The translations under genes and the position numbers were made by a program. From contig NZ_CALSBS010000006.1 of NCBI RefSeq assembly GCF_943590815.1, positions 167,148-231,147 on the forward strand: a stretch of DNA of 64,000 bases, in the 5' to 3' direction. The notes under the pieces were generated by a model. The model made no database searches. It saw only the letters and a program-made list of their open reading frames with translations, and had not been told where the DNA came from. Numbering within the stretch: the first letter of the stretch is position 1; every line of letters starts with the position of its first letter. Shown here one piece after another: positions 37,791 to 47,915 of the stretch. The DNA comes from Pseudocitrobacter vendiensis. Lineage in GTDB: Bacteria; Pseudomonadota; Gammaproteobacteria; Enterobacterales; Enterobacteriaceae.

Positions 37791-38081
37791 TCACCTCCGT
37801 TCATTGCGAATAATTTCAACGTCTTTCAGGAAATCGTTAAAGAGTTGCTCAATACTTTCAAAATGGGTTGAGATTTCCAGCTGACCTATATGTTTGTGAT
37901 CTCCTTTCCCTCTCTCGTTGTCATAACGCATGACACAAATCCCTGAAACAATATAAGCCATACTGTACTTGTAATAGTGAGTCGACCCGGAAACATTGGG
38001 GTCGACTTCCCATATAAGGATCTGAATAAACTCATTTTCATCCAGATAGCGCGTAAATTTTTTAAATAGAGTCGCCGTCAT
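37791..38081 (-). CDS. TumE-like toxin (DUF6516)
   Basis: 96 residues from ATG 38081 with AGGGAG upstream. Short beta-rich protein containing FIQILIWEVDPNVSGSTHYY-type and KYSMAYIVSGICVMRYDNE blocks, then GDHKH and FESIEQLFNDF, the usual pattern of DUF6516/TumE toxins. Immediately precedes the antitoxin gene, forming a two-gene type II module inserted between the carbohydrate island and yneJ. Toxic mechanism is not established in the sequence. Confidence 0.72.
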   Translation of the reverse strand: MTATLFKKFTRYLDENEFIQILIWEVDPNVSGSTHYYKYSMAYIVSGICVMRYDNERGKGDHKHIGQLEISTHFESIEQLFNDFLKDVEIIRNERR

Positions 38082-38157
38082 TCCGTTGCCCTCCCTGCGT
38101 GTTGTAATTATCACCAACGCATCTTGTGTTGTCAATTATTACAACAAGAGGCAGTAG

Positions 38158-39030
38158 CTAGTCATTAACATCCGATGATTCATCCAGCAATTCAATAAAC
38201 GCTTCTAACTGGCGGCTTTTCGCACCACGTCGCCAGACCAGCCAGGTCGTCAGCCAGCGCCATTTCTCTTCCAGCGGCCAGGCCTCGACCTGGTGATGTC
38301 CGGGCATACTTTCCAGCATACTGCGCGGCATCAACGCTAATCCCGCTCCGGCTATCACGCAGGCCAGCATTCCGTGATAGGACTCCATTTCGTGAATTCT
38401 ACCGGGCGTTGCGTGATCCGCCTGAAACCAGCTCTCGAAATGGCGGCGATAAGAGCAGTTGGCACGAAAGGCGTAAATGCTCGTGCCGTTGACGTCGCTG
38501 GCGCGGGTAATTTTAGGATGCCCATTCGCCGCGACGATCATCATCTCTTCCTGATAAACCGGCATGCCTTCCAGTCCCGGATGCATCAACGGGCCGTCAA
38601 CAAACGCCGCACTCAACGAGCCTTCTAACACGCCGTCGATCATGGTTCCGGAAGGGCCGGTCGCCAGATCAAACTGAATCTTTGGGTAACGCTGGTTATA
38701 ACGCGCCAGCGTTTCCGGAATGCGAACGGCGGCAGTGCTTTCCAACGCACCGAGGGAAAATAAACCCTGCGGTTCATCGCCGGCGACCACCATACGGGCT
38801 TCATCGACCAGCGCGAGGATCTGCTGGCTGTAGCGCAGAAAACTGTGCCCGGCGGGTGAAAGGCGTAAGCGCTGGCTTTCGCGAATAAACAGTTCTACGC
38901 CCAGGTCCGCCTCCAGTTGGCGAATACGGGTGGTGAGATTCGAGGGCACGCGGTGCACAACCTGCGCGGCCTGGGTAATGCTGCCGGTTTGCGCGACGGC
39001 GTTAAACATCTCAAGTTGCGTCAGGTCCAT
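38158..39030 (-). CDS. yneJ: LysR-family regulator YneJ (PtrR)
   Basis: 290 residues. N-terminal helix-turn-helix ([25 protein letters not shown]) and a periplasmic-binding-like effector domain, matching E. coli YneJ/PtrR, which regulates the adjacent sad gene for putrescine and GABA use. Divergent from sad with a 100-bp shared promoter. Confidence 0.93.
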   Translation of the reverse strand: MDLTQLEMFNAVAQTGSITQAAQVVHRVPSNLTTRIRQLEADLGVELFIRESQRLRLSPAGHSFLRYSQQILALVDEARMVVAGDEPQGLFSLGALESTAAVRIPETLARYNQRYPKIQFDLATGPSGTMIDGVLEGSLSAAFVDGPLMHPGLEGMPVYQEEMMIVAANGHPKITRASDVNGTSIYAFRANCSYRRHFESWFQADHATPGRIHEMESYHGMLACVIAGAGLALMPRSMLESMPGHHQVEAWPLEEKWRWLTTWLVWRRGAKSRQLEAFIELLDESSDVND

Positions 39031-39134
39031 GGTATTCTCAATTCGTGAATGATTGGCTTAATATTATTCAGTTTTCATAAAGACAACAAGCGTCCAGAAT
39101 GACAGCATCACATCACCGGATAAGAGAGAAGAGA

Positions 39135-40520
39135 ATGACTTCACCTGCAACTCACGCAATTTCCATCAACCCGGCTAATGGCGAAACACTGTCGGCGTTG
39201 CCGTGGGCGACAACCTCACAGGTCGATGAATCTATCGCCCTTGCCGATGCTGGCTATCGACAGTGGCGTAATACATCCGTCACGGCGCGCGCAGAGGCGT
39301 TACGTGCTGTTGGCCGCGTACTGCGTCAGCGTGGCGAAGAGATGGCACAAATGATGTCTCGCGAAATGGGCAAACCGATTGCTCAGGCCCGCGGAGAAGT
39401 TACGAAATCGGCCAGCCTTTGCGACTGGTACGCCGAGCATGGCCCGGCGATGCTGAATACCGAATCCACGCTGGTGGAGGATAACAAAGCCGTTATTGAA
39501 TATCGTCCGATGGGGCCGATTCTGGCGATTATGCCGTGGAACTTCCCGTTGTGGCAGGTGTTGCGCGGTGCGGTGCCGATTCTGCTGGCCGGGAATAGCT
39601 ATCTGTTAAAACACGCGCCTAACGTTATGGGCAGTGCGGAACTGATCGGCAAGATCTTCAACGAAGCGGGTCTTCCTGCGGGCGTTTTCGGCTGGGTGAA
39701 TGCCACCAATGATGGCGTGACGCAGGCGATTAACGACGTGCGTATCGCCGCTGTGACAGTAACGGGAAGCGTGCGTGCAGGTCGTGCGATTGGCGCTCAG
39801 GCCGGCGCTGCGCTGAAAAAATGCGTGCTCGAACTGGGCGGTTCCGATCCCTTTATTGTGCTGAACGATGCGGATCTCGATATCGCGGTGCAGGCGGCTG
39901 TTATCGGGCGTTATCAAAACACCGGGCAAGTTTGCGCTGCGGCGAAACGCTTTATCGTTGAAGCCGGGATCGCGGATGCTTTTACGCGCCAGTTTGTCGC
40001 GGCAACTGAGCAACTGAAAATGGGCGATCCGCTGGATGAGCAAAACTATTTAGGCCCAATGGCGCGCTTTGACCTGCGTGATGAACTACATCAACAGGTG
40101 CAGGCTACGCTTGCTGAAGGGGCGACCCTGCTGTTAGGCGGCGAAAAGATGGCCGGAAACGGTAACTTCTACGCGCCGACTGTACTGGGGAATGTCACGT
40201 CTGACATGACGGCATTTCGTCAGGAGATGTTCGGCCCGGTCGCGGCAATTACCGTGGCGCGGGATGCCGACCATGCCCTTGAATTGGCAAACGACAGTGA
40301 GTTTGGTCTTTCAGCGACTGTGTTCACTGCCGATGACGCGCAGGCGCAACGCTTTGCCGAACAGCTTGAATGCGGCGGGGTATTTATCAATGGTTACAGC
40401 GCCAGTGACGCGCGCGTGGCTTTCGGCGGCGTGAAGAAAAGCGGATTTGGTCGAGAACTGTCGCATTTTGGTTTGCATGAATTCTGCAACGTACAAACGG
40501 TGTGGAAAGACCGTCGATAA
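39135..40520 (+). CDS. sad: NAD-dependent succinate semialdehyde dehydrogenase Sad
   Basis: 461 residues from ATG 39135 (AGAGAAGAGA upstream); an earlier in-frame start at 39099 lacks a site. ALDH fold with catalytic glutamate in LELGGSDPF and cysteine in NTGQVCAAAKR. Oxidises succinate semialdehyde (from GABA, thus putrescine) to succinate. Fits the polyamine theme with speG. Confidence 0.95.
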   Translation: MTSPATHAISINPANGETLSALPWATTSQVDESIALADAGYRQWRNTSVTARAEALRAVGRVLRQRGEEMAQMMSREMGKPIAQARGEVTKSASLCDWYAEHGPAMLNTESTLVEDNKAVIEYRPMGPILAIMPWNFPLWQVLRGAVPILLAGNSYLLKHAPNVMGSAELIGKIFNEAGLPAGVFGWVNATNDGVTQAINDVRIAAVTVTGSVRAGRAIGAQAGAALKKCVLELGGSDPFIVLNDADLDIAVQAAVIGRYQNTGQVCAAAKRFIVEAGIADAFTRQFVAATEQLKMGDPLDEQNYLGPMARFDLRDELHQQVQATLAEGATLLLGGEKMAGNGNFYAPTVLGNVTSDMTAFRQEMFGPVAAITVARDADHALELANDSEFGLSATVFTADDAQAQRFAEQLECGGVFINGYSASDARVAFGGVKKSGFGRELSHFGLHEFCNVQTVWKDRR

Positions 40521-40619
40521 TTTCGACAAAGGATTATCGATCAACGCGTAAACAGGGAAGGCGCGGCGTAAGATGGGTGTGGGTGCTTGAGGCTATCTGT
40601 CTCAGGCATTTGCAGGATG

Positions 40620-40727
40620 GCAGATAGAGAAAAGCCCCGAGTGATTTTTCAATCAACCCGAGGCCCCCTATATGTCAGCACATGTAGAGTGCCTCTTACA
40701 GACCGTAAGGTCAAGGAAAAGAGCGCG
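40620..40727. promoter_or_regulatory. hok leader (mok/sok-type control region)
   Basis: Sequence ahead of the toxin resembles the leader of chromosomal hok genes: an AAAGCCCCGAGTG-type block, CCCGAGGCCCCCTATATGT and a mok-like reading frame that runs in phase into the toxin (...STCRVPLTDRKVKEKSA). A sok-type antisense RNA would be read from the minus strand here; its promoter is not defined by eye. Confidence 0.5.
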
Positions 40728-40880
40728 ATGAAACAGTACAAAGGGATGTTACTGGCCCTGGTCATCATCTGTGTTTCCGCCAATGTGGCGGTGCTGGTCA
40801 TGAGAAAAGATCTCTGTGAGGTCCACATCCGAACTGGCCAAACGGAGGTTGCTGTTTTCACAGCGTGCCGAACCATGTAA
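40728..40880 (+). CDS. hok: Hok/Gef-family type I toxin
   Basis: 50 residues: one membrane helix (GMLLALVIICVSANVAVLVM) followed by RKDLCEVHIRTGQTEVAVF, the hallmark of HokC/Gef. The end (TACRTM) differs from the E. coli HokC AYESE. Hok proteins depolarise the inner membrane when the antisense Sok RNA decays. Frame is intact. Located between sad and glsB, not a usual hok site in E. coli. Confidence 0.88.
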   Translation: MKQYKGMLLALVIICVSANVAVLVMRKDLCEVHIRTGQTEVAVFTACRTM

Positions 40881-40887
40881 GAGCACC

Positions 40888-40972
40888 GGCGGGGAGCGAT
40901 CCCCGCCACGCTTTGTGTGTCAGGCATATCCACAACGCACCCAATTTTTCCTCAGCCCGCTTCGTGCGGGCT
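40888..40972 (+). terminator. Two hairpins after hok
   Basis: GGCGGGGA / TCCCCGCC (40888-40907) and AGCCCGC / GCGGGCT (40954-40972), the second followed by a T-rich stretch, end the hok transcript before glsB. Confidence 0.7.
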
Positions 40973-41043
40973 TTCTTATGTTTCATCCATCATGCTCTGT
41001 TATACTTGCAGGCCGGAAATAGCCTGCGGGCAAGGAGTAGTAA

Positions 41044-41970
41044 GTGACTACGGTCATCGATAATGACATGCTGGCGTCGATTTTAGCCGACGTCAGGCCG
41101 CTGATTGGGCAAGGTAAGGTGGCGGACTATATTCCGGCACTGGCCCAGGTGAGCGGTAACAAGCTGGCGATTGCCATCAGCACGGTGGATGGCCAGCACT
41201 TCTCGGCGGGTGATGCCGACGAACGTTTTTCCATCCAGTCCATCTCGAAAGTGCTCAGTCTGGTGGTGGCGATGAACCACTATTCGGAAGACGAAATCTG
41301 GCAGCGCGTCGGGAAAGATCCCTCCGGTCAGCCCTTTAACTCACTGTTACAGCTGGAAATCGAGCAGGGTATTCCGCGTAATCCGTTCATTAATGCGGGT
41401 GCCCTGGTTGTGTGCGATATGTTGCAAGGGCGTTTAAGCGCGCCGCGCATGCGTATGCTGGAGATTGTGCGCACGCTGTGCGGCGTTGCGGATATTACCT
41501 ATGATACGGTAGTGGCACGTTCTGAGTTTGAGCACTCTGCACGTAATGCGGCGATCGCCTGGTTGATGAAATCCTTCGGTAATTTCCATAATGATGTGGC
41601 GACGGTGCTGCAAAACTATTTTCACTACTGCGCGCTGAAAATGAGCTGCAACGAACTGGCGCGGGCATTTTTGTTCCTGGCGAATCAGGGCCGGGCACCG
41701 CATATTCACCATCCGATTATTTCGCCGATGCAGGCGCGGCAGGTTAACGCCCTTATGGCGACCAGCGGCATGTATCAGAATGCCGGTGAATTTGCCTGGC
41801 GCGTTGGGTTGCCGGCAAAATCCGGCGTGGGTGGCGGTGTGGTGGCGATCGTGCCGCACGAGATGGCGATTGCTGTCTGGAGCCCGGAACTGGACGAAGC
41901 CGGTAACTCACTGGCGGGCGTCGCGGTTCTGGAAAAGTTAACGCAAAAGATTGGACGTTCAGTGTACTAA
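41044..41970 (+). CDS. glsB: Glutaminase GlsB (YneH)
   Basis: 308 residues, identical in length to E. coli GlsB. Serine-dependent beta-lactamase-fold glutaminase; nucleophile and lysine in [10 protein letters not shown] (SxxK), glutamine-binding [11 protein letters not shown] and the C-terminal [12 protein letters not shown] loop present. Hydrolyses glutamine to glutamate and ammonia. Confidence 0.95.
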   Translation: MTTVIDNDMLASILADVRPLIGQGKVADYIPALAQVSGNKLAIAISTVDGQHFSAGDADERFSIQSISKVLSLVVAMNHYSEDEIWQRVGKDPSGQPFNSLLQLEIEQGIPRNPFINAGALVVCDMLQGRLSAPRMRMLEIVRTLCGVADITYDTVVARSEFEHSARNAAIAWLMKSFGNFHNDVATVLQNYFHYCALKMSCNELARAFLFLANQGRAPHIHHPIISPMQARQVNALMATSGMYQNAGEFAWRVGLPAKSGVGGGVVAIVPHEMAIAVWSPELDEAGNSLAGVAVLEKLTQKIGRSVY

Positions 41971-42335
41971 TGGTTCCTCTCGATAATTTGTTCACACGTC
42001 TGGCGCGCTCACCGTTTCGCAGCCGTTTTAAACTCGGCGTAAAGGAGCGGCAGTATTGCTATGACAAGGGCCCCGATGTTATCGACCGTCATGCTGCAGA
42101 TTTCGTTGCATCCCGACTAGCCCCGGCTCAGCCAAAAAACGATGGCAAGCAAACGCCAATGCGCGGTCATCCAGTGTTTATCGCCCAGCACGCCACGGCG
42201 ACCTGCTGCCGTGGCTGCCTGGAAAAATGGCACAATATTCCGGCGGGAACGCCGCTTGATGACGCTCAACAACACTATATTGTCGGCGTCATTCACCACT
42301 GGCTGGTGATTCAAATGAATAAGCCGCAATCATAA
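41970..42335 (+). CDS. yneG: YneG (DUF4186)
   Basis: 121 residues. ATG overlaps the glsB stop (TAATG), so the two are coupled. DUF4186 protein with conserved ATCCRGCLEKWHNIPAG and HHW motifs, possibly a metal site (Cys-Cys-x-x-Cys). Function unknown. Confidence 0.9.
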   Translation: MVPLDNLFTRLARSPFRSRFKLGVKERQYCYDKGPDVIDRHAADFVASRLAPAQPKNDGKQTPMRGHPVFIAQHATATCCRGCLEKWHNIPAGTPLDDAQQHYIVGVIHHWLVIQMNKPQS

Positions 42336-42413
42336 GTAAATGCGATGACGGCGCCTCTTGTGCCGTTACGCGCCGCCAGCGATAGTGACATGAAATTCAC
42401 AAAGGAGAGTTTC

Positions 42414-42941
42414 ATGAGCCCGTCATTCACCGTACGTACGCTATCGCGTGATGATATTTTGCTGCATCTCAACGATCTGACCGACATCCTGATTAACTGC
42501 GTAGAAGGTGGGGCGTCGGTGAGCTTCATGCTGCCTTTTAGCCGGGATAAAGCGCTGGCGTTCTGGCAACGTGCTGCTGAGAGCGTGGTGGCGAATGAAC
42601 GCATCTTACTTGCGGCGATGGACGCGCAGCAGCGGATTGTCGGCACCGTCCAGCTTATTACTGATCAGCCCGAAAATCAGCCGCATCGCGCGGATGTTGC
42701 CAAACTACTGGTGCATGCAGATGCCCGGCGTTTTGGTATAGCAAGTCAGCTGATGTCGCATCTGGAAACGTTGGCGCGTGATGCAGGTAAGAATGTGCTC
42801 GTGCTTGATACCGCCACGGGAAGCGGGGCGGAGACGTTCTACCAGCGTGCTGGCTGGCAAAAGGTGGGTGAAATCCCGCGTTATGCACTGATGCCTGCAG
42901 GGGAGTTAACCGCTACCAGTGTGTTTTATAAATTCCTCTGA
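42414..42941 (+). CDS. GNAT-family N-acetyltransferase
   Basis: 175 residues from ATG 42414 with AAAGGAGAG 5 nt upstream. The acetyl-CoA loop is seen in LLVHADARRFGIASQLMSHL (Q/R-x-x-G/A form) followed by LDTATGSGAETFYQRAGW, a pattern common to small GNAT enzymes that acetylate amino groups. Substrate unknown. E. coli has yneF at this place, so this is a non-orthologous replacement. Lies between yneG and uxaB. Confidence 0.85.
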   Translation: MSPSFTVRTLSRDDILLHLNDLTDILINCVEGGASVSFMLPFSRDKALAFWQRAAESVVANERILLAAMDAQQRIVGTVQLITDQPENQPHRADVAKLLVHADARRFGIASQLMSHLETLARDAGKNVLVLDTATGSGAETFYQRAGWQKVGEIPRYALMPAGELTATSVFYKFL

Positions 42942-42959
42942 ATTATGAATTAGTCCTCA

Positions 42960-43052
42960 GATTTTGATCAAAACAGGGTTTCATTGTCTAAAGATCTGGT
43001 AAGTTATTACACCAATTCCACCAGGTTGTATGACTAATTAAAAAGGAAACGA
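42960..43052 (+). promoter_or_regulatory. uxaB promoter region with ExuR/UxuR-like half sites
   Basis: Contains TGGTAAGTTATTACACCA (about 42998-43015), a partial dyad resembling the TTGGTATACCAA-type site of ExuR/UxuR, and then CCACCAGGTTGTAT. Operator role is inferred from family knowledge of uxaB control by ExuR. Confidence 0.4.
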
Positions 43053-43054
43053 TT

Positions 43055-44506
43055 GTGAAGACTCTGAACCGCCAGGACTTCCCCGGTGCGCAGTACCCTG
43101 AACGTATTATTCAGTTTGGCGAAGGTAACTTTCTGCGCGCATTCGTTGACTGGCAGATCGACCTGCTGAACGAGCACACTGATTTGAATGCCGGTGTTGT
43201 GATTGTTCGCCCGATTGCCAGCGATTTCCCGCCGCCACTCAGCACGCAGGATGGCCTGTACACGACCATCATTCGTGGTCTGAATGAGCAAGGCGAAGCC
43301 GTGAGTGATGCGCGTCTGATTCGTTCGGTTAATCGTGAAATCAGCGCTTATGCCGATTACGACGCTTTCCTGAAACTGGCACACAACCCGGACATGCGTT
43401 TTGTCTTCTCGAATACTACCGAAGCGGGTATCAGCTACCATGCTGGCGATAAATTCGATGACGCGCCAGCCGTAAGCTATCCGGCTAAACTGACCCGTCT
43501 GCTGTTTGAACGCTACACGCATTTCAACGGTGCGGCAGATAAAGGCTGGGTTATCATTCCTTGCGAACTGATTGACTATAACGGTGACGCGCTGCATGAA
43601 CTGGTGCTGCGTTACGCGCAGGAGTGGGCGCTGCCGGTGGAATTCGTAACCTGGCTGAATGAGTCCAACACCTTCTGTTCCACCCTGGTTGACCGTATTG
43701 TTACTGGTTATCCGCGCGATGAAGCGGCGACTATTGAAGCGGAACTGGGTTACAAAGACGGCTTCCTCGATACCGCAGAGCACTTCTACCTGTTCGTTAT
43801 TCAGGGCCCGAAATCGCTCGCCAGCGAACTGCGTCTCGACAAACTGTCGCTCAATGTGCTGATTGTTGATGACATCAAACCGTACAAAGAGCGTAAAGTT
43901 GCGATTCTGAACGGGGCGCACACGGCGCTGGTACCGGTTGCCTTCCAGGCCGGGCTCGATACGGTCGGTGAGGCGATGAATGATGCGGAAATTTGCGCAT
44001 TCGTTGAGAAGGCGATTTATGACGAGATTATCCCGGTGCTTGATTTACCGCGCGATGAGCTGGAGTCCTTCGCCAGCGCGGTAACGGGGCGTTTCCGTAA
44101 CCCGTATATCAAGCATCAGCTGCTTTCCATTGCTTTGAACGGAATGACAAAATTCCGTACCCGTATTCTGCCGCAGCTGCTGGCAGGGCAGAAGGCGACT
44201 GGCAAACTGCCTGCACGTCTAACTTTCGCCCTGGCGGCCCTGATTGCGTTCTATCGCGCAGAGCGTAACGGTGAAACGTATCCGGTGCAGGATGATGCGC
44301 ACTGGATTGAACGTTATCAGCACCTTTGGGCGCAGCATCGTGATCAGTTGATCAGCACCAGTGAGCTGGTCAAAGCCGTGCTTTCTGTGAGTGAGCATTG
44401 GGAACAAGACCTGACTCAGGTTGTCGGTCTCGTTGAGCAGGTATCACTGGATCTCGACGCGATTCTGCTTCAGGGAATGCGTAAAGCCGTTCAGCCTTTG
44501 TGCTAA
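43055..44506 (+). CDS. uxaB: Tagaturonate reductase (altronate oxidoreductase)
   Basis: 483 residues from a GTG at 43055 (AAAAGGAAAC upstream), the E. coli UxaB length. Mannitol-dehydrogenase superfamily: [18 protein letters not shown] cofactor region and [15 protein letters not shown] catalytic lysine/histidine region. Reduces D-tagaturonate to D-altronate in galacturonate catabolism, NADH-dependent. Confidence 0.96.
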   Translation: MKTLNRQDFPGAQYPERIIQFGEGNFLRAFVDWQIDLLNEHTDLNAGVVIVRPIASDFPPPLSTQDGLYTTIIRGLNEQGEAVSDARLIRSVNREISAYADYDAFLKLAHNPDMRFVFSNTTEAGISYHAGDKFDDAPAVSYPAKLTRLLFERYTHFNGAADKGWVIIPCELIDYNGDALHELVLRYAQEWALPVEFVTWLNESNTFCSTLVDRIVTGYPRDEAATIEAELGYKDGFLDTAEHFYLFVIQGPKSLASELRLDKLSLNVLIVDDIKPYKERKVAILNGAHTALVPVAFQAGLDTVGEAMNDAEICAFVEKAIYDEIIPVLDLPRDELESFASAVTGRFRNPYIKHQLLSIALNGMTKFRTRILPQLLAGQKATGKLPARLTFALAALIAFYRAERNGETYPVQDDAHWIERYQHLWAQHRDQLISTSELVKAVLSVSEHWEQDLTQVVGLVEQVSLDLDAILLQGMRKAVQPLC

Positions 44507-44515
44507 TGGCATGAT

Positions 44516-44545
44516 AACCAGACCCGGCGATGGCCGGGTTATTTA
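44516..44545 (+). terminator. uxaB terminator
   Basis: ACCCGGC / GCCGGGT stem with GATG loop and a trailing T/A stretch. Confidence 0.75.
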
Positions 44546-44677
44546 TATACTCTAATTAGTTACAACATACATATTTTCTCTTTCTTTAATCCATACCGAA
44601 GCATCGTGCATTAACATTTTTAGCAGGAGTGGAAGGAGATTGATTATACGCGACAGCCGTGCAAACCGCTTGAATAT

Positions 44678-45643
44678 GTGACTGCAATCACGTTTAATAA
44701 ACAAGTTTTTAACTTAATCGATAACTCTATGATCGCGCGTCCTCATCAACACTGGCTGCCTCGCATTCTTGTCTGGCACGGTTCGGTGCTCCCCAAGATA
44801 TACTCTCGCTTGCTACTTAATTTCTTGCTCTCCATTGTGGTGATTGCGATTTTGCCGTGGTACACCTCGCTGGGTATCAAGCTCACTGTCGCGCCATTCA
44901 GTATTCTTGGCGTCGCTATTGCTATCTTCCTGGGCTTCAGAAATAACGCCTGCTACGCCCGTTATGTCGAAGCGCGGTTGCTGTGGGGGCAATTGATGAT
45001 TGCGTCACGCTCCTTGCTGCGGGAAGTGAAAAATACACTTCACGACGAGCCCAATATTGCAGAGTTTACCCGGCTGCAAATCGCGTTTGTCCACAGCCTG
45101 CGGTTGTCATTACGCCGCCAGCCAGCGGAAGCGGTGCTGGCGAACTATCTTGATGACAAACAGCTGGCACAGGTTCTGGCCGTTCAAACACCTGCAAACC
45201 GTATTCTTCTCATGATGGGAGAGTGGCTGGCCGTTCGTCGCCGTGAAGGTAAACTGTCGGACATTCTGTTTCACAGCCTGAATAACCGGCTTAATGATAT
45301 GTCGGGCGTATTGGCCGGATGTGAGCGTATCGCCAATACGCCAGTGCCTTTTGCCTATTCGCTGATTCTGCACCGCACCGTTTATCTGTTTTGCATCATG
45401 CTGCCGTTCGCGCTGGTTGTCGATTTGCACTATATGACGCCGTTTGTGTCGGTGTTGATCTCGTATACGTTTATCGCGCTGGATACGCTGGCGGAAGAGC
45501 TGGAAGAGCCGTTTGGTATGGAAGATAACGATCTGCCGCTGGACGCTATCTGCAACGCGATTGAGATAGAGCTTCTGCAAATGAACGATGAAACCGTGAT
45601 CCCGGCAAAACTGACGGCGGATAAGCATTATCAGCTCACATAG
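44678..45643 (+). CDS. yneE: Bestrophin-like anion channel YneE
   Basis: 321 residues from a GTG, or 304 from ATG 44729, which matches the E. coli start (MIVRPQQHW). Bestrophin/UPF0187 family with about four membrane helices; GFRNNACYARYVEARLLWGQ and the cytosolic EELEEPFGMEDNDLPLDAI motif are the conserved signatures. Likely an ion channel or transporter of unknown physiological ion. Neither start has a strong ribosome site. Confidence 0.92.
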   Translation: MTAITFNKQVFNLIDNSMIARPHQHWLPRILVWHGSVLPKIYSRLLLNFLLSIVVIAILPWYTSLGIKLTVAPFSILGVAIAIFLGFRNNACYARYVEARLLWGQLMIASRSLLREVKNTLHDEPNIAEFTRLQIAFVHSLRLSLRRQPAEAVLANYLDDKQLAQVLAVQTPANRILLMMGEWLAVRRREGKLSDILFHSLNNRLNDMSGVLAGCERIANTPVPFAYSLILHRTVYLFCIMLPFALVVDLHYMTPFVSVLISYTFIALDTLAEELEEPFGMEDNDLPLDAICNAIEIELLQMNDETVIPAKLTADKHYQLT

Positions 45644-45796
45644 TGTGCAAAAGTAAAAGAGGGGGACGCAGCCGTTTTTTATTGGCATACTCGTATTCAT
45701 AACCTGTTGCGATCGGCTTATGATGGTCACGTAGCATTAAGAAATCATTAAGGTTTTCCGTGTTAGATAGTCATAACCGGCATAAGGAGAATCAAA

Positions 45797-45895
45797 ATGG
45801 AAAAAAGAATCGAAACCGCAGTGAACCTGATCATCTTCATTTCACTGTTTGCCACCGCCTGGGACTTATCGTTAGTCCAGGACTTCTCCTGGTAA
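45797..45895 (+). CDS. Predicted single-pass membrane peptide, 32 residues
   Basis: 32 residues from ATG 45797 with AAGGAGA 8 nt upstream. A hydrophobic helix (VNLIIFISLFATAW) follows a charged start MEKRIETA and the peptide ends LVQDFSW. An inverted repeat TCCCTCGTTC / GAACGAGGGA (45910-45935) lies just downstream. No known family recognised; layout (strong site, hydrophobic core, hairpin) matches real small membrane proteins. Confidence 0.55.
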   Translation: MEKRIETAVNLIIFISLFATAWDLSLVQDFSW

Positions 45896-46118
45896 AGCCT
45901 CCTGGTTCACTCCCTCGTTCGACAGGAACGAGGGAATCTCGCGACGTCCTCATCTCTAAATTACCCAACCAATATTAATGCCAATTTATTTAATTAAATA
46001 ACTAAATAAACCTGTAATTATATAATAGTGCTAAAAATGTTGTAGATATTTTAAAATAACGTAAAAATGCTTTACTATATTTATTCATGTTTCATCAATG
46101 CTATGTGAAATTACTATT
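45896..46118. other. AT-rich spacer ahead of mqo
   Basis: Contains the hairpin at 45910-45935 after the small peptide gene and then about 150 bp of very AT-rich DNA with no coding potential, presumably the mqo promoter region. Confidence 0.5.
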
Positions 46119-47774
46119 ATGCCTGCAATTAAAAAGACAATTATCTCACTCACCTCTGTGGCGCTGTTTGTCAGTTCGGCAACCTGGGCTAATTCTGAAA
46201 CCTCACAAAAAACCGATTTTCTGCTGATTGGCGGCGGTATTATGAGTGCCTCTCTGGGCACGTGGCTCCAGGAGTTGCAGCCAGACTGGAAGCAGGTCAT
46301 GGTCGAGAAACTCGACGGCGTGGCGCTGGAATCTTCCAATGGCTGGAATAACGCCGGTACGGGTCACTCCGCGAATATGGAGCTGAACTATACGCCTGAA
46401 CGTGCGGATGGTTCGATTGATGTCAGCAAAGCGCTGGATATTAACGAGCAGTTTATGATCTCGCGTCAATTCTGGACGGCGCAGGTGAAACGCGGCATTT
46501 TACGTGAGCCGCACTCCTTTATTAATTCCACGCCGCATATGAGTTTTGTCTGGGGCGACACCAACGTTAATTATTTGCAAAAGCGCTATGATGCGCTGCA
46601 AAAAACCACGTTGTTCCAGGGGATGAAATTCTCCACCGATCACCAGCAAATTCAGCAATGGGCTCCGCTGGTTATGCAAGGGCGCGATCCCCAGCAAAAA
46701 GTGGCCGCGACCTGGACACCCGCCGGTACCGATGTGAACTACGGTGAAATTACCCGACAGCTGATCGGCAGCCTGAAAAAAAGCCCGAATTTCTCTTTGC
46801 AAACCTCGTCTGAAGTGACGGAGTTTAAACGCAATGGCGATAACTCCTGGCACGTGACAATTAAAGATGTGAATAACGGTAAAGAGCACGCGATTGACGC
46901 CAAATATGTGTTTATCGGTGCGGGCGGTGGGGCGCTGAAATTACTGCAAAAAACCGGTATCCCTGAGGCTGATAATTATGCAGGGTTCCCGGTTGGCGGA
47001 TCTTTCCTGATGACGGAAAACCCGGCTATCACCAAAGCGCATTTGCAGAAGGTCTATGGCCAGGCGTCCGTTGGCGCGCCGCCGATGTCCGTACCGCACA
47101 TTGATGCGCGTTTCATCGACGGTAAACGTGTGGTGCTGTTTGGGCCCTTTGCGACGTTCTCCACCAAGTTCCTCAAAAATGGCTCGTTCTTCGATTTGCT
47201 GAGCACCACGACAACCAGCAACGTGATGCCGATGACGCACGTGGGACTGGATAACTTTGACCTCGTCAAATACCTGATTAGCCAGGTTATGCTGAGCGAT
47301 GACGACCGTTTTGCCGCGCTGAAAGAGTACTATCCGCAGGCGCGTAAAGAAGACTGGAAACTGATTCAGGCGGGGCAGCGCGTGCAGATCATTAAGAAAG
47401 ATGAAGACAAAGGCGGCGTACTGAAGCTGGGTACGGAAGTGGTTGTTGACCAACAGCGTACCATTTCTGCGTTGCTGGGCGCGTCTCCGGGCGCATCGAC
47501 CGCTGCACCTATCACCCTGAACGTGATCAAGAAAATGTTCCCGGAACAGTTCAGTTCGGAACAATGGCAGAGCAAAATCCGCGCGATCGTGCCAAGCTAT
47601 GGCCAGGAACTGAACGGTAACAGCGCGTTGACGCAACAGGTATGGGACGATACCGCTGCTACACTGCAGCTGGTTAAGCCTCCGGTCATTCAAATGAATG
47701 CTAATGTAGGTGACAACGTCACGCCCAAGGCGGCACAGCCCGAAGCGTCTCCGCAGCACGATATGGCGCTGTAA
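46119..47774 (+). CDS. mqo: Malate:quinone oxidoreductase
   Basis: 551 residues from ATG 46119 (a longer start at 46098 adds seven residues; neither has a clear site). Matches Mqo in [23 protein letters not shown] loop, [14 protein letters not shown] and [20 protein letters not shown]. The N-terminus is a signal-like hydrophobic stretch ([18 protein letters not shown]), as in E. coli Mqo. Membrane-associated FAD enzyme oxidising malate with quinone. It lies downstream of yneE here, not at the E. coli mqo place, so a second copy elsewhere is possible. Confidence 0.92.
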   Translation: MPAIKKTIISLTSVALFVSSATWANSETSQKTDFLLIGGGIMSASLGTWLQELQPDWKQVMVEKLDGVALESSNGWNNAGTGHSANMELNYTPERADGSIDVSKALDINEQFMISRQFWTAQVKRGILREPHSFINSTPHMSFVWGDTNVNYLQKRYDALQKTTLFQGMKFSTDHQQIQQWAPLVMQGRDPQQKVAATWTPAGTDVNYGEITRQLIGSLKKSPNFSLQTSSEVTEFKRNGDNSWHVTIKDVNNGKEHAIDAKYVFIGAGGGALKLLQKTGIPEADNYAGFPVGGSFLMTENPAITKAHLQKVYGQASVGAPPMSVPHIDARFIDGKRVVLFGPFATFSTKFLKNGSFFDLLSTTTTSNVMPMTHVGLDNFDLVKYLISQVMLSDDDRFAALKEYYPQARKEDWKLIQAGQRVQIIKKDEDKGGVLKLGTEVVVDQQRTISALLGASPGASTAAPITLNVIKKMFPEQFSSEQWQSKIRAIVPSYGQELNGNSALTQQVWDDTAATLQLVKPPVIQMNANVGDNVTPKAAQPEASPQHDMAL

Positions 47775-47780
47775 AATTAC

Positions 47781-47880
47781 CTGATGCGCTGCGCTTATCC
47801 GGCCTACAAGAATTCTGCACTATTTTGAATTAGCGCTATTTTGTAGGCCGGATAAGGCGGTTACGCCGCATCCGGCAATA
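47781..47880. repeat. Paired REP elements (BIME)
   Basis: CTGATGCGCTGCGCTTATCC-GGCCTAC (47781-47807) and its inverted partner TTGTAGGCCGGATAAGGCGG with CGCCGCATCCGGCA (47841-47876) form a classic REP pair downstream of mqo. Confidence 0.85.
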
Positions 47881-47915
47881 ACAAAGCGCACTTCGTTAGC
47901 AATCTGATGTACGGC

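Noticed and set aside
43034..43921. 295-residue minus-strand frame opposite uxaB
   Set aside because: Shadow of a highly conserved gene; no ribosome site and no recognisable family.
46941..47759. 272-residue minus-strand frame opposite mqo
   Set aside because: Antisense shadow of mqo rich in Arg/His/Gln, with no family motif.
47781..47880. Possible CRISPR or att site downstream of mqo
   Set aside because: Sequence is a standard inverted REP pair.
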